Counted from the stretch's first letter, positions 34,588 through 44,455 are shown. The stretch is DNA of 64,000 bases from Hymenobacter sp. 15J16-1T3B (GCF_020711235.1 NZ_JAJFAV010000008.1:219557-283556); one strand, 5' to 3'. Made by a program: numbers and translations. The notes: generated by a model from the letters alone, not told the origin.

Positions 34588-37500
34588 TTAGTAATCAGTT
34601 TTAGGTAGAGCGGGTTGTAGGATGTAAGCAAGCTTATCGGGGCTATTGGAACGGGCCACTTTAAGACGGTTGCGAACAGGACTGTTGGGCTCCTGCCAAG
34701 CAGCATATACCTTTCCGATTGTGGCGGCCTGTTCTAGTGCAGACCCATTCGGTAGCGATGTCACCTCTTTCTCCAAAAAGCGCAGCACATCTATTTCCTG
34801 CGTGTTCATGTGGTCCTGGAAATACAACTCGCACACCGCTACGTCTACCACCTGGCGCAAGTACTGGGCTACCGCTGCATTGCTAACAAGCTTACTTACA
34901 GCGGGATTATTTGCATCACCCAGCCACAACAAATAAACGGCCAATGTAGCTAGTGCATCTCGCTCTGAGACTGCCGCTACCGGCACCGGGAAGGGGTATA
35001 GGTAATTGGTCTTCAACGTCCGGGCATCACCCTGCAGTGTGTCACCAGTATTTTTAAGGAACCACCACATTAGCTGTGAATTAGCGAGAGCTAGCAAGTA
35101 TTCATAGCTCTCCTCCACATCGGCCTTTTTCACCCAACTATACACTTTTGTGTTATGGTAGAATGTTCCATCATTGATTGTAACATTCGGGTGAGTGGCG
35201 CAAATCTCCATGTTAGAAAGGCGCCGCTGTTTTCTCTCAAATTTGACAATGTTCTTAGGGTAGATATAGCTGTGCCAATGGGGCATTTTCCCGGCCTTAC
35301 CACTTTCCCTAGCCTTGAACATGTCCGATTGCTTTACCACATACTCATACGTATAGGGATAAGCAGTTTTAATGTCTGCCAACGGTACTACCTCTGGCTC
35401 ATCACTTTTCACAATGTAAGGAAAGAAGACGTAGGCTTGGGTTGCCAGCGGTTCATACCGTTGAACATCACGCCCTTTCAGCATCGGCTTGAAGAAAGTT
35501 TTTTCTACCTGCCAGATTCTGTCGCTTAACCCATTTTTTCCCCAGTAATATAAATGGTTTTCTTCCGTCACCTCCAGAATATAGAGCTTATCGTTGCTGG
35601 TAGCTATTCCTTGAAAAATGTCCTCAAAAATGTCTACAAACCGTCTACGGCTACTGTAAATTTCCTCAAAAAGGTCGTACTCTTCAGCTTCTCTGAAGAA
35701 AATCCACTGATTGCTACCGTAAAGTCGGGAAGCCCGCTGCAGCCGCTCATAAGGCACTAAACGGTAGCGGCTTTCGTCATTCATTAGAGCATGATAGTCT
35801 TCTCCAAGAGCGAACTTTTGAATTCGAAAACCCTGTGTGGCAGGCTCTGGTGAAAATAGTGCTATGCATACATAGGTATCAGCTTCGTTGAATATCTGGT
35901 TGGCTCCGAAGTGCGCAACTTTGTGCACGTGCTGCCCACCTAGTTTCAACTCATTGCTGCCATTCAGCAGCAATTCACGAATGCCAGTGCCTGCATCAGA
36001 ATTGAAGAATTTATGTGGGAAAATAAAACAGTTGGTGCAGCGCTGGTTCCCTAAACGTAAAGCCAGCACCACAAACAGGTTGGCTAAGTCGTAGGCTCCC
36101 TCGGCTACACCCCGATAAGTAGCCTCATACTGCTCTTTCTCCCGATCTTGTGTACTTTTTACGCCCTGAACCCGGATATAAGGAGGGTTCGCGACCACAA
36201 TGTCAAAGCCAGGGTTGGGCCCAGTGAATACCTCTCGGAAATAAGTGTGCCATAGGAAAAAAGGACGATCAGTTCCTTTCTGAAACGCCAATAATCGATC
36301 AATTTTGGCTTCCCAGGCTGTTCGCTCGGCTTGTAATAGCGCATATTTCTTGCCTTGAGCCGACTTGGGTTTGATCACAGTGGCAAACTGAGGTCCAAAG
36401 TGAGCCCGGAGTTCCGTTTCTTCGGCTTTGATACGCTTGTCAAGAGACGTTTTTTTCTTGGTTAGATATTCCTTGAGTTGCTTTTCGATCAGTGTATTTA
36501 TCTGGTCACGCTTTTTGCGCTTCTGAACTGGATCCGTTACCTCATAAAATTCATGCATCATTTGCTCCAACTCCTGTTGCTTGGCTGCGCTGAAAACCAG
36601 CGTTCCCTGAGCAGTATGGCTGAACTCTTGCCCTAGTAATAGCTGTGTGCTCTTGGCAAAGCTGGGCTCGTCGTCGGCTGTGCCGGTTAAGTTATCCAGC
36701 GCAATACCCTCGAAACTTTCAAGAAGGCTATTGCCTTGCATGATTTTGTAGTCGAGGTTAGGTAACTCTCGCGGCTGTGTTTCATCTACCACTAATGCAA
36801 GCCAGAAGCGCAGCCGGGCGATATCTACCGCTCCAGCATCCACATCCACCCCATATATGGACTGCTGAATAATTCGTGCCTTTACCCTTGCCGGCGACCA
36901 GGTCTTCAAGCCCTGCTCATAATGAATTAGCTCCTGGACAGCAAAAATCTCCTGGAGCAGCCCCATTGGAAAAGCGCCCGAGCCAATAGCTGGGTCGCAC
37001 ACTTTCACTCGGCTCAATGCCTCATCAATATCTCGCAGCAGGTCTGGTGACAGTCGCTCCACACGTTTGTCAATAATCAGCTGCCGTATTTGTGCACCGT
37101 ATTGTATACCTATCTCATTTTCCAGATAGCGCACCAAGCTCTGCTGGCACATAAAGTGCACAATTGCACGGGGAGTGTAAATAGCACCTTTCGCCCGGTT
37201 TTCCTCCAGCAGATTCTCGAAAATATGCCCCAGCATCTCGGGATCCACAGCTACGGTCTGGTCGTCTGGGCTGTCTTCATAGATCGTGAAGTTGTAGGAA
37301 TTCAGAAAGTCTAGGTAGCCCCGTTTATTAGGATCGTCGCCGTGGGTTGGATGCGCAAATAGTATAGCTGGCAATGTTAGAGTAGCCCCATCATAAGCAC
37401 TGCGGTCAAATAGCCCCCCATTCAGAAAAGGCACATGTACCTCTTGCTTATCAGGCATTACAAACTTGTCATTTGTACGCCGTTCGTTCAGTGTTTCAAA

Positions 37501-38361
37501 AAACAGCTTACTCAACCAAACTGGATAAAAGGTATCGTTAGCCCCGGACGCAATAAACAGTTGCATTACAAAGTCTGGGTCTCCATCGGCATACTCGGTG
37601 CTACTAGCTCCTAGCCAGCCTTTCTTCTGCACGAAATACAGAAATACTAGCCGCCCTAATAGCTTCTTTGCAAAGTCCCGGATGGCCTTCTCATCTCCGT
37701 TGAAAACGGATTTCTTGAAGTTGCTTTTTGCTAGTGCTTCGCTAAACCGTACATAGTGCTGCTTATATTCCTTGAAAAATTCTTTGCTGAGCACTTCCAC
37801 CTCAAAAGCCTTCACCAGTGTCTCTAGTGAGAGGTCGGTAGCCGCTACCAACTGCTGTAAGCGCGTATTTGGTGTACGTACAGCCTGCCCTGGCCCTAGC
37901 AGGTAGGTGTAGCGCCGCGCATGTGTAGTATGCTCTTGCAGCTGTTCGTCGCGTAGTACTGTATCCCTAGCTACCAATGTCAGTCGCCAAGGCTGAGTAC
38001 CTGCTTCATTGGCGGCCGGAACGAAGTTTACCAGTGCAGCCTGGCCAGCTGTGAGCAGCCGACGCACTAGTTGCTGAATACCTATCCGGCTTTGCTCCGG
38101 TCGCACCTGATGCTGCAGCCGCACTTCCAGGCAACGTACTTCCGTGCCATCATCAAGCGTCAATTCTCCGTATTGCACCGCCGTTTGCACTAAGCGCTGA
38201 TCGGCTGCTGTTAAGGTGCCAGCAGATTCGTCACGGCTGAAGACGCGCAACCGTCCTACTCCCCCAAAAACCGGTCGCAACACATCATGTACAAAGCTAA
38301 CCCGGTCATAAGGACGTGCCAGCGCGGTACGAAAATCAAGCTTACTCATGAATGAAGACAA
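34588..38361 (-). CDS. Eco57I-like adenine-N6 DNA methyltransferase (type II/IIG-like)
   Basis: The 1257-residue protein has motif I DPAIGSG at about residues 456-462, the motif X region FENLLEENRAKGAIYTPRAI (381-400) and the catalytic NPPY at 725-728 (FDIVVANPPYIRV). The C-terminal part (from about 900) resembles a TaqI-like target-recognition domain. The N-terminal ~200 residues carry a conserved region (TEVRCLEVRLQHQV then LVRRLLTAGQAALVNF) typical of large restriction-modification enzymes and of PglX-like methylases. The family protects host DNA by adenine methylation. There is an alternative ATG at 38349. It sits 25 nt after the helicase gene. Confidence 0.9.
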   Translation of the reverse strand: MSSFMSKLDFRTALARPYDRVSFVHDVLRPVFGGVGRLRVFSRDESAGTLTAADQRLVQTAVQYGELTLDDGTEVRCLEVRLQHQVRPEQSRIGIQQLVRRLLTAGQAALVNFVPAANEAGTQPWRLTLVARDTVLRDEQLQEHTTHARRYTYLLGPGQAVRTPNTRLQQLVAATDLSLETLVKAFEVEVLSKEFFKEYKQHYVRFSEALAKSNFKKSVFNGDEKAIRDFAKKLLGRLVFLYFVQKKGWLGASSTEYADGDPDFVMQLFIASGANDTFYPVWLSKLFFETLNERRTNDKFVMPDKQEVHVPFLNGGLFDRSAYDGATLTLPAILFAHPTHGDDPNKRGYLDFLNSYNFTIYEDSPDDQTVAVDPEMLGHIFENLLEENRAKGAIYTPRAIVHFMCQQSLVRYLENEIGIQYGAQIRQLIIDKRVERLSPDLLRDIDEALSRVKVCDPAIGSGAFPMGLLQEIFAVQELIHYEQGLKTWSPARVKARIIQQSIYGVDVDAGAVDIARLRFWLALVVDETQPRELPNLDYKIMQGNSLLESFEGIALDNLTGTADDEPSFAKSTQLLLGQEFSHTAQGTLVFSAAKQQELEQMMHEFYEVTDPVQKRKKRDQINTLIEKQLKEYLTKKKTSLDKRIKAEETELRAHFGPQFATVIKPKSAQGKKYALLQAERTAWEAKIDRLLAFQKGTDRPFFLWHTYFREVFTGPNPGFDIVVANPPYIRVQGVKSTQDREKEQYEATYRGVAEGAYDLANLFVVLALRLGNQRCTNCFIFPHKFFNSDAGTGIRELLLNGSNELKLGGQHVHKVAHFGANQIFNEADTYVCIALFSPEPATQGFRIQKFALGEDYHALMNDESRYRLVPYERLQRASRLYGSNQWIFFREAEEYDLFEEIYSSRRRFVDIFEDIFQGIATSNDKLYILEVTEENHLYYWGKNGLSDRIWQVEKTFFKPMLKGRDVQRYEPLATQAYVFFPYIVKSDEPEVVPLADIKTAYPYTYEYVVKQSDMFKARESGKAGKMPHWHSYIYPKNIVKFERKQRRLSNMEICATHPNVTINDGTFYHNTKVYSWVKKADVEESYEYLLALANSQLMWWFLKNTGDTLQGDARTLKTNYLYPFPVPVAAVSERDALATLAVYLLWLGDANNPAVSKLVSNAAVAQYLRQVVDVAVCELYFQDHMNTQEIDVLRFLEKEVTSLPNGSALEQAATIGKVYAAWQEPNSPVRNRLKVARSNSPDKLAYILQPALPKTDY

Positions 38362-38386
38362 GAAACCTAGAGGAAAGGAAGAAGCA

Positions 38387-41300
38387 TTAGTCCGCGATTA
38401 CCGGGTGAGCGGCAAAGCTGATTGTCAGCACAATTCGAGGATTTATAATAGGACGCGGTGCGTGCATAGGCTCCGATGGCCTATCGTCATCCGTAGCTGA
38501 TAAAGCATATCGATCAAGTACTTCTTCGAACAGCTTCTCTTGGAATTGTGGCTGATTGGCCATCAGCTTGGCGTGCTTGGTACAGAAAGCATTAATCTCT
38601 TTTGGTAAGCCTTTAGCGGCAAACATTCCAGACTCTAAGGCTTTTCGAAACCTAAGCAAGGCCTTACGCTTTTGCTCCGTAGGAGCGTGTTTGAGTAAGA
38701 AACTCAAATTCTTTAGCGCTGTATTCTCTGTATTGTTGAGTTGCCGGCGGTCCACCGACTTGCTTATTTTCTCTTGAACTTGGTCAGACAGAAAGAAGGC
38801 AAGCCCATGTTGGGTTTGCTGGTGATGCGCGTCTGGCAAAGGTGCTGCTTTTTCCGTTTGCATAGCCTCAAATATGCGGGCCGCCTCCAGAAATGTCAGT
38901 TCAACTGGCTGCTGACTGGCAGGCACTAAGCAGAATGTACCTGGGTGATTCTCCGCTTTAAAATATGCCAAGGATGTTCCCTCTAGTGGGTGAGTCGCTT
39001 GACTTTCTACATCATATATAGGGCGCCGCTTTTTAGGAACTTGGGCGGCGTCGCGACCACATCTGGCTTTGTGTGGCAGACGAGCAATTTCAAGAAACTG
39101 CTTCGGATTCTCTCGCTTAAACTTCCGCAGGAATGTTAGATACTTTTCCGTTTCGCTTTCTTCCTGCTGCACCTTGCTGCCGAATAGCTTACCATCCCCT
39201 ACTTCTTCAAGGACCGAAAATATCTTATTATCCTCCCCAAATGCTGTATGAAAGGCTTGCAGCTTGCGTAAAGCTTTATTTACTAGCGTAATCTGCACAT
39301 CACCTTCGGCTGAGGGGTAGAAGTTATAAACCAGCACTTCTTCAGCTCGCGTACCAATTCGGTTTACGCGGCCAATGCGCTGCATAAGGCGCGTGGCATT
39401 CCACGGCACATCGTAGTTTACTAGTACACTTGCTCGGTGTAGGTTGACGCCTTCCGCCAGTACTTCCGTTGTAATGATGATATCGTAATCGTGAGCCCAC
39501 TTGTCCTCTGCTAGATTAGCATCGAAGTTGTTACGAATTACCTGCTGCAGGTCTTTACGATTAGCGGCATTTACACTAAGCACTCGGTCATAATCATGCT
39601 CTTGCAAACATGCCACTAGGTCTGCAGCCGTTTCGGTACTCTCAGTGAAAATAACCAGCTTTCCGCTAGGATTGGTGGTGAGGTTGAGGAACTCTTTGTT
39701 CACCCGCCCAATAAATTCGTCAAGTTTGGGGTCGCGGTGTACTTGCTGCCAGCGTTTTAACAATGCGGCCACTTGCTTTTGCTCTGCCCGAAGTAACTCA
39801 ACAAAGTCCTTTTTAAATTCCTTCGCTTTAAAAGCTCGGTTATTGCCGGCCTTCTCATTAATTTTTTCCTCTATTTCATCATAGCTGTAGCCTTTTTCTA
39901 ACAGCTCGTTAACATCTAAGTCAGGCGCAATAAAAATTCGGTCATTGTCAAACATGTCCAGCATGTTGCCTATGGCCTTGTGTAATCGGGTAAGTGAGCC
40001 ACGGAAGGCACAGAATGAACTCTCTAGCCGCTTCACGAGCAATGTTCTCATGATACTGGCAAGCCGGTCTGAAATATTCGTTACGTTCCCGTAAAGTTTA
40101 CGAGCCGCTTCTTCGTCGTCTAAGTGTTCAATGGCACGGTACCGATAATACTGCAGACCAGGTGCATCTTCTCCGTGTTCATCCAATCCCGTTATTAATT
40201 CCACCGTGTCGGCAAACAGTCGTGCTAGCTTTGCATCTAGGACGTATTCTACTGCTATAGGCTCGCGCTGTTTTGGGAATTTGATGCCCTGCGCCTTCAA
40301 ATCGGTCAGATATTCCGGATTGTTTTCAATGTCTTTGCGAGTGCGCCGAATTACTAACGGTTCAATTACATCATTGCGAAGTTGCGCAAACAACGCCTTG
40401 AGCTTAGGCAGGTTTAACCGCTTCTCGGCTGATAGCTTTTTGTAGCGTTCCTTTATTGGCTTAAAATACTCCTGTAGGTTACGGACCCCTCTTAGGGTGG
40501 AGTTTCGGCGATCTTGAAATAGGTAAAGCTGGTTTTCTATATCAGCTGGGCTGTTGTTCAACGGTGTAGCCGATACTAGTACTACCTTCTTCCGATCATC
40601 TCCATTGTCGCCTCGGCGTACCCGAGGCCGTTTGCATATTTCCTGTAGCTCCAGGTACATGCCTGTGTAATCGTTCCGAAACTTGTGCGATTCATCGACC
40701 ACTACCAAGTCAAACTGATCTGCATTAGGATAATCATAGTTTTCCTCATCCAACACCTTATGCAATGAGCCATTGGTGATGTAACGGAAATGATTTTCTA
40801 CCTGAAAGTCTCGGGCTGTGCGCTGCCAGTTAGGTACCAGTGCGGGCGGGCATACTACCAATACTTTAGTCTGAGTCCCATTCTCGTAAATGAATTTCTT
40901 TATAACCATCAAGGCAATGATGGTCTTGCCTAATCCTACCACATCGGCCAGAATAAAGCCATGATGGACCATCATGATGGCGTAGCCCTGATTTGCTGCA
41001 TCTGTTTGATACTTCAGCCGACGATAATGAGACGGTACCAGTAGCTCAATATGATAAGGGTCAAAATCTACCCGCCGCCCAAAAAATTCCAATAACATTT
41101 TGATGTACAACTCGAAAGGGGTAAAGTCATCACGCAGATAGGTCTTTTTGCGTAGCGCTTCAGCCTGTGCTTTCAAAATTGGTATTGACTCCTCCCACAA
41201 CAACTCAAATTCTTCGGTAGCTGTCTTTACCAGATCGTACTCCCGCACACTAATGTTGAATTCATAATTCGAATCCTGCTTTATTCCTAGGCCGGCTGCC

Positions 41301-41782
41301 GTCAAGTTCGATGAACCAGTCACGAACTCACAGGGAGTGTACTCATTGAATGGCTCGGGTCGAACTATATATACTTTTGCATGAATAGTCTTATCAGGAT
41401 GGGCGCGCAACTCTATTTTTCCTAAGAGAAGATCATCAATAAATTGTATTAGTCCTTCTTCGGTCTCTTGATCATAGGCTGCACCCTGGATGTCGTGTGC
41501 CAGCTTGGCCACAAATTCATCCTTGGTCTGTTGTGGATCCTTGATGTACTGTTGTCCTCGATCATGGTACGCCTTTGTGAGCTGATCTACATCGATGCCG
41601 ACCAGAATACGCACTTTAGGCACCTTATTTAAAAGTGGGCGTACCCGGAAATACCCTGATGCTCGGAAGTACCCTACCAGTATGTCGAAGCAAGCTATTT
41701 GCGGAACGTGCGTAAAAACCCCTTCAAGCTTCTTGATAAGAGTATTCCCAGCTCGGTTTGTGAAAATTTGAGTTAATGACAT
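38387..41782 (-). CDS. PLD-nuclease/SNF2 helicase (restriction-like operon head)
   Basis: The 1131-residue protein combines a phospholipase D-type nuclease motif, HxK at residues 134-136 (TIHAKVYIV) with GSSNLT at 156-161, and a SNF2/DEAD-like helicase: Walker A VGLGKT at about 282-287, DESH at 363-366, SATP at 404-407, and the motif VI RLMQRIGRVNRIG near residue 840. One HKD half-motif is present, so it may work as a dimer. The C-terminal ~250 residues are unknown. I chose ATG 41782 (MSLTQIFTNR) over a GTG at 41812. It is the first gene of the three-gene minus-strand operon. DISARM and restriction-like defence systems contain related helicases. Confidence 0.88.
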   Translation of the reverse strand: MSLTQIFTNRAGNTLIKKLEGVFTHVPQIACFDILVGYFRASGYFRVRPLLNKVPKVRILVGIDVDQLTKAYHDRGQQYIKDPQQTKDEFVAKLAHDIQGAAYDQETEEGLIQFIDDLLLGKIELRAHPDKTIHAKVYIVRPEPFNEYTPCEFVTGSSNLTAAGLGIKQDSNYEFNISVREYDLVKTATEEFELLWEESIPILKAQAEALRKKTYLRDDFTPFELYIKMLLEFFGRRVDFDPYHIELLVPSHYRRLKYQTDAANQGYAIMMVHHGFILADVVGLGKTIIALMVIKKFIYENGTQTKVLVVCPPALVPNWQRTARDFQVENHFRYITNGSLHKVLDEENYDYPNADQFDLVVVDESHKFRNDYTGMYLELQEICKRPRVRRGDNGDDRKKVVLVSATPLNNSPADIENQLYLFQDRRNSTLRGVRNLQEYFKPIKERYKKLSAEKRLNLPKLKALFAQLRNDVIEPLVIRRTRKDIENNPEYLTDLKAQGIKFPKQREPIAVEYVLDAKLARLFADTVELITGLDEHGEDAPGLQYYRYRAIEHLDDEEAARKLYGNVTNISDRLASIMRTLLVKRLESSFCAFRGSLTRLHKAIGNMLDMFDNDRIFIAPDLDVNELLEKGYSYDEIEEKINEKAGNNRAFKAKEFKKDFVELLRAEQKQVAALLKRWQQVHRDPKLDEFIGRVNKEFLNLTTNPSGKLVIFTESTETAADLVACLQEHDYDRVLSVNAANRKDLQQVIRNNFDANLAEDKWAHDYDIIITTEVLAEGVNLHRASVLVNYDVPWNATRLMQRIGRVNRIGTRAEEVLVYNFYPSAEGDVQITLVNKALRKLQAFHTAFGEDNKIFSVLEEVGDGKLFGSKVQQEESETEKYLTFLRKFKRENPKQFLEIARLPHKARCGRDAAQVPKKRRPIYDVESQATHPLEGTSLAYFKAENHPGTFCLVPASQQPVELTFLEAARIFEAMQTEKAAPLPDAHHQQTQHGLAFFLSDQVQEKISKSVDRRQLNNTENTALKNLSFLLKHAPTEQKRKALLRFRKALESGMFAAKGLPKEINAFCTKHAKLMANQPQFQEKLFEEVLDRYALSATDDDRPSEPMHAPRPIINPRIVLTISFAAHPVIAD

Positions 41783-41834
41783 TCTGAAGATGCGTGCTAA
41801 ACCAGCCCCCACTTGCCGGCAGTCAGCAAACTTA

Positions 41835-41858
41835 TTAGCATAGATTTTACTATGCTAA
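41835..41858. promoter_or_regulatory. Palindrome upstream of the restriction-like operon
   Basis: TTAGCATAG and CTATGCTAA arms with a 6-nt spacer lie about 50 nt before the helicase start, within an AT-rich patch. A regulator-binding site or promoter-proximal hairpin is plausible. Confidence 0.45.
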
Positions 41859-42158
41859 CAAATTCGTTCGGCTGTACTCAGCAACAGAAGCAGGAACTGC
41901 TGTAGGGTTTCAGCAAGTGTTGAATGTGAATCCTATTGCAGCACTTTTGAATGTTCAATCATCCTTGGCAAGTTGTTATAAATTAGACCTTTGCTCAATT
42001 AGCAACTTTATCCTTATTTAACCGCCACCACCACGGTAGAGGACTATCAAGCCCGATAAGGGTGTACAGCTACCGAACTCGTAGACAACAAGTCGGGCAG
42101 TAGCCAAGCAAGCCAATCACGGCACATCCTAACATCGATTACTATATATCTTGGATGG

Positions 42159-42889
42159 GGTAGTGGCTCAGGTAGGTTGACGCGTGAGATTGTAATTGTG
42201 CAAGAACAGGTGCAAGTAGGCATTTAGAATCTTGAGCGAGCGGGAAAAGTACAGGGACTTGCGCACGAGCTGGCCGATGCGGGCGCGCAGCGTGGCGTTG
42301 AACCGCTCGATGTGGTTGGTCGTGCCGCGGCAGGTAGGCGTCAGATGCTGACGCCAGGGATGACGCCGGTGTAGGCCTCCCGCATGTCCGTGTAGCACCA
42401 GGCGCGCCGGTAGTCCAGCGGCAGGCATGTGGTGGCAGAGGTTGCGGGCCGTGCTCCAGATCAGACAGTCCAGCGCGTAGGCCACAACTTAGCGCGTGTG
42501 CCGGCACAACGTTAATCACAGCCATACCTTGCGGCTATAGCGGCCCACAAACGTGCACAATTCATCCAGTTCCAGCCCGTCAACCGGCCGCGGTGGGAGC
42601 TGTTGGCATTTTTTTAGCCACGCCGTAACCGTTTGCTGCGACACGCCGAAGATGCGCGTCAAGCCTCGCAGACTCGTGCGTTACTGGTAGGCGCGCAGGA
42701 TTTCGGCCTTACACGTTTTCGAATACACACCTTGACCGGGTGAAGTGCGACGCGTGCGCCCGCAGCTAGGCAGTGGTAGCGCTGCTTGCCGTTCGGCGCC
42801 AGCCCATTCTTGCGCATCGCGGCAGTGCCGCAGTGAGGACAGGTTTCTATCTGCTGCTATACGCACGTCAGCGCAGTTGCGCCACTACC
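42159..42889 (-). mobile_element. Degraded IS1-like insertion element
   Basis: Both ends carry GGTAGTGGC in inverted orientation (42159-42167 and 42881-42889), and the roughly 730-bp length matches IS1-family elements. Minus-strand pieces of an IS1 transposase are visible: a C-terminal [20 protein letters not shown] with [15 protein letters not shown], and near the other end the zinc-finger start CPHCGTAAMRKNGLAPNG. They fall in different frames with several stops, so the element is dead. No clear target-site duplication is seen. It separates the restriction-like operon from the integrase. Confidence 0.75.
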
Positions 42890-43023
42890 CTAGATGGTAG
42901 TATTAAAGCTAACGGGCATTAATGCAAACACATCAGTCTGCGGCCAGCTTCTCTCAGATCAGTTAGGCAACTCAAACACTATTAGCCCTTCGATAAGTAT
43001 CGCCACATACGCCAATCAAAGGT

Positions 43024-44247
43024 TTATTCTTTTTTATTCCACAAGCTGAAGAACGCATCCATGTGTCGCTCTTCAGTAGATCCTACATATCTCATAAACG
43101 ACTTTATGTCCTTATGGCCTGTCACCTTCATGATAACATCCCACGGTACGCCGTCCTTGATGGCTAATGTCACGAAGGTTCTGCGGCCGGTATGCGAACT
43201 GATCAGCTGATACTTGGGCGCAACGGCTCCTATATTTTCTCCAGCTCGGTACTTTGGTCGATCCGTATCGGAGTCCACCCCAGCACGCTTTGCCAATTCC
43301 TTTAAATAGGCATTCATCTTCTGATTGGAAATCGGGTGAATTTCTCCGGCCCACATTCGATCCAAGATGATGCGAGCTTTCGGACTTACCGGGATTGTTA
43401 AGCTGTCTCGGGTCTTTTGCGTGGTGACCTTCAGCCGGTCACCCTTGTCGTTAGAGGGCTGCAGAGCTTCCACATCAGAGAAACGGAGAGCTGTGTAGCA
43501 ACTGAGCAGGAATAGGCCGCGGACATTGTCCAGATAGTGCTTGGCAGGTAGTTCCAGCTCCTCGATGGCCGCCAGTTCTTCATGCGTCAGAGCAACCGTA
43601 TCCGGCTCCCGGCGCTTCCAATGCCAACGTTTAAAGTCCTGCCGCTCGGTACGACCACGGACCACAGCATCATTCAGGAAGCGCTTGAGAATGGTTACCT
43701 GTTTGTTCAGGCTGTTGTCTGTGAGTTTCGGAACGTTCAGCAAATACTTCGTGAAGCCATCGAAGAAGACCATAGTTAGGTCTTCGTAATCGAGTGGAGT
43801 TTTGCTGTGCGTGCTATAGCCTTTCAGATGATTCAGCGTGGTCTTTGCCGATTTTGCCGTAGCAGGTCGCCGTGTAGTATTCAGTCGGTCAATGTAAGCA
43901 GCGAAGTCGGTAAGCAATTCTGGCTTTTCGACCTTAACCTCTTCCTGGGGCTCGATGGCTTTTCGCAAATCCTCTTCAGATGGGATAAGCCCCTTTGCAC
44001 GCTTCTCGGCATAATACTCCTGCAGCGTTTCGCCCATAAGCTTCAAGCCGTCGTTGGTGCTGCCGTTCGTAGAAGAGTAGCCACGCCCACGGGTCTTTGC
44101 TTTCTGCTCCCCTGCATCCCATTGCTGAGGGTCCACCTTGTATCCTGTATAGATTTTGGTTCGCCGGCCATCGGCATTGAACCAGATGAAGACAGCCGTG
44201 GGCTTGTCGGACTTAGGGTCTTTCAGGTGAAAGGATACGGTTGCCAT
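43024..44247 (-). CDS. Tyrosine recombinase (island integrase)
   Basis: The 407-residue integrase has the Bacteroidota phage_int_SAM-type N-terminus and the full catalytic set: Arg255 in TALRFSDVEAL, a Lys in the QKTR loop near 278, His352-x-x-Arg355 in SHTGRRTF, His378 in TGHKD and Tyr387 in FMRYVG. It reads away from the attachment site attR at 44432-44455, and its product should act on the tRNA-Arg site. Start ATG 44247 leaves 44 nt to the right direct repeat at 44292. It is most likely the enzyme that inserted this island. Confidence 0.93.
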   Translation of the reverse strand: MATVSFHLKDPKSDKPTAVFIWFNADGRRTKIYTGYKVDPQQWDAGEQKAKTRGRGYSSTNGSTNDGLKLMGETLQEYYAEKRAKGLIPSEEDLRKAIEPQEEVKVEKPELLTDFAAYIDRLNTTRRPATAKSAKTTLNHLKGYSTHSKTPLDYEDLTMVFFDGFTKYLLNVPKLTDNSLNKQVTILKRFLNDAVVRGRTERQDFKRWHWKRREPDTVALTHEELAAIEELELPAKHYLDNVRGLFLLSCYTALRFSDVEALQPSNDKGDRLKVTTQKTRDSLTIPVSPKARIILDRMWAGEIHPISNQKMNAYLKELAKRAGVDSDTDRPKYRAGENIGAVAPKYQLISSHTGRRTFVTLAIKDGVPWDVIMKVTGHKDIKSFMRYVGSTEERHMDAFFSLWNKKE

Positions 44248-44291
44248 AGTGGATCTGATTTGACCTCAGAAAGGTAGCCACAGAACCCATA

Positions 44292-44315
44292 TCAGGGCAC
44301 AGCATGGGGTACAAA
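44292..44315 (+). repeat. Right arm-type direct repeat
   Basis: Matches the copy at 24504-24527 with two mismatches, in the same orientation, just upstream of the integrase start and inside the right boundary. Confidence 0.7.
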
Positions 44316-44431
44316 TATTTGTTTCTAATCTTGTTTACGCACTATGTCACTAGAGCCAAATCTGGACGAAAACACGGTTTAAGCCTATATAAAGAGGTTT
44401 TTTAGCATTGTTCAAACCAAAATAAGCAATT

Positions 44432-44455
44432 AGGTTCGATTCTTGTCGCGACCAC
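44432..44455 (+). repeat. Attachment site attR
   Basis: Copy of the tRNA-Arg 3' end (24437-24460) with two differences. It has no tRNA body upstream, so it is an integration scar. GC content changes sharply from the island to the chromosome here. Confidence 0.85.

Noticed and set aside
32726..41782. BREX or classical DISARM system
   Set aside because: No PglZ, BrxC, DrmA or DrmB was seen; only methylase, helicase/PLD and ATPase are present.
42142..42525. An intact gene in the IS1-like region
   Set aside because: The pieces are in different frames, with several stops and degraded ends.
44432..44455. A second tRNA-Arg
   Set aside because: Only the 3' 24 nt are present, with no D- or anticodon arm.
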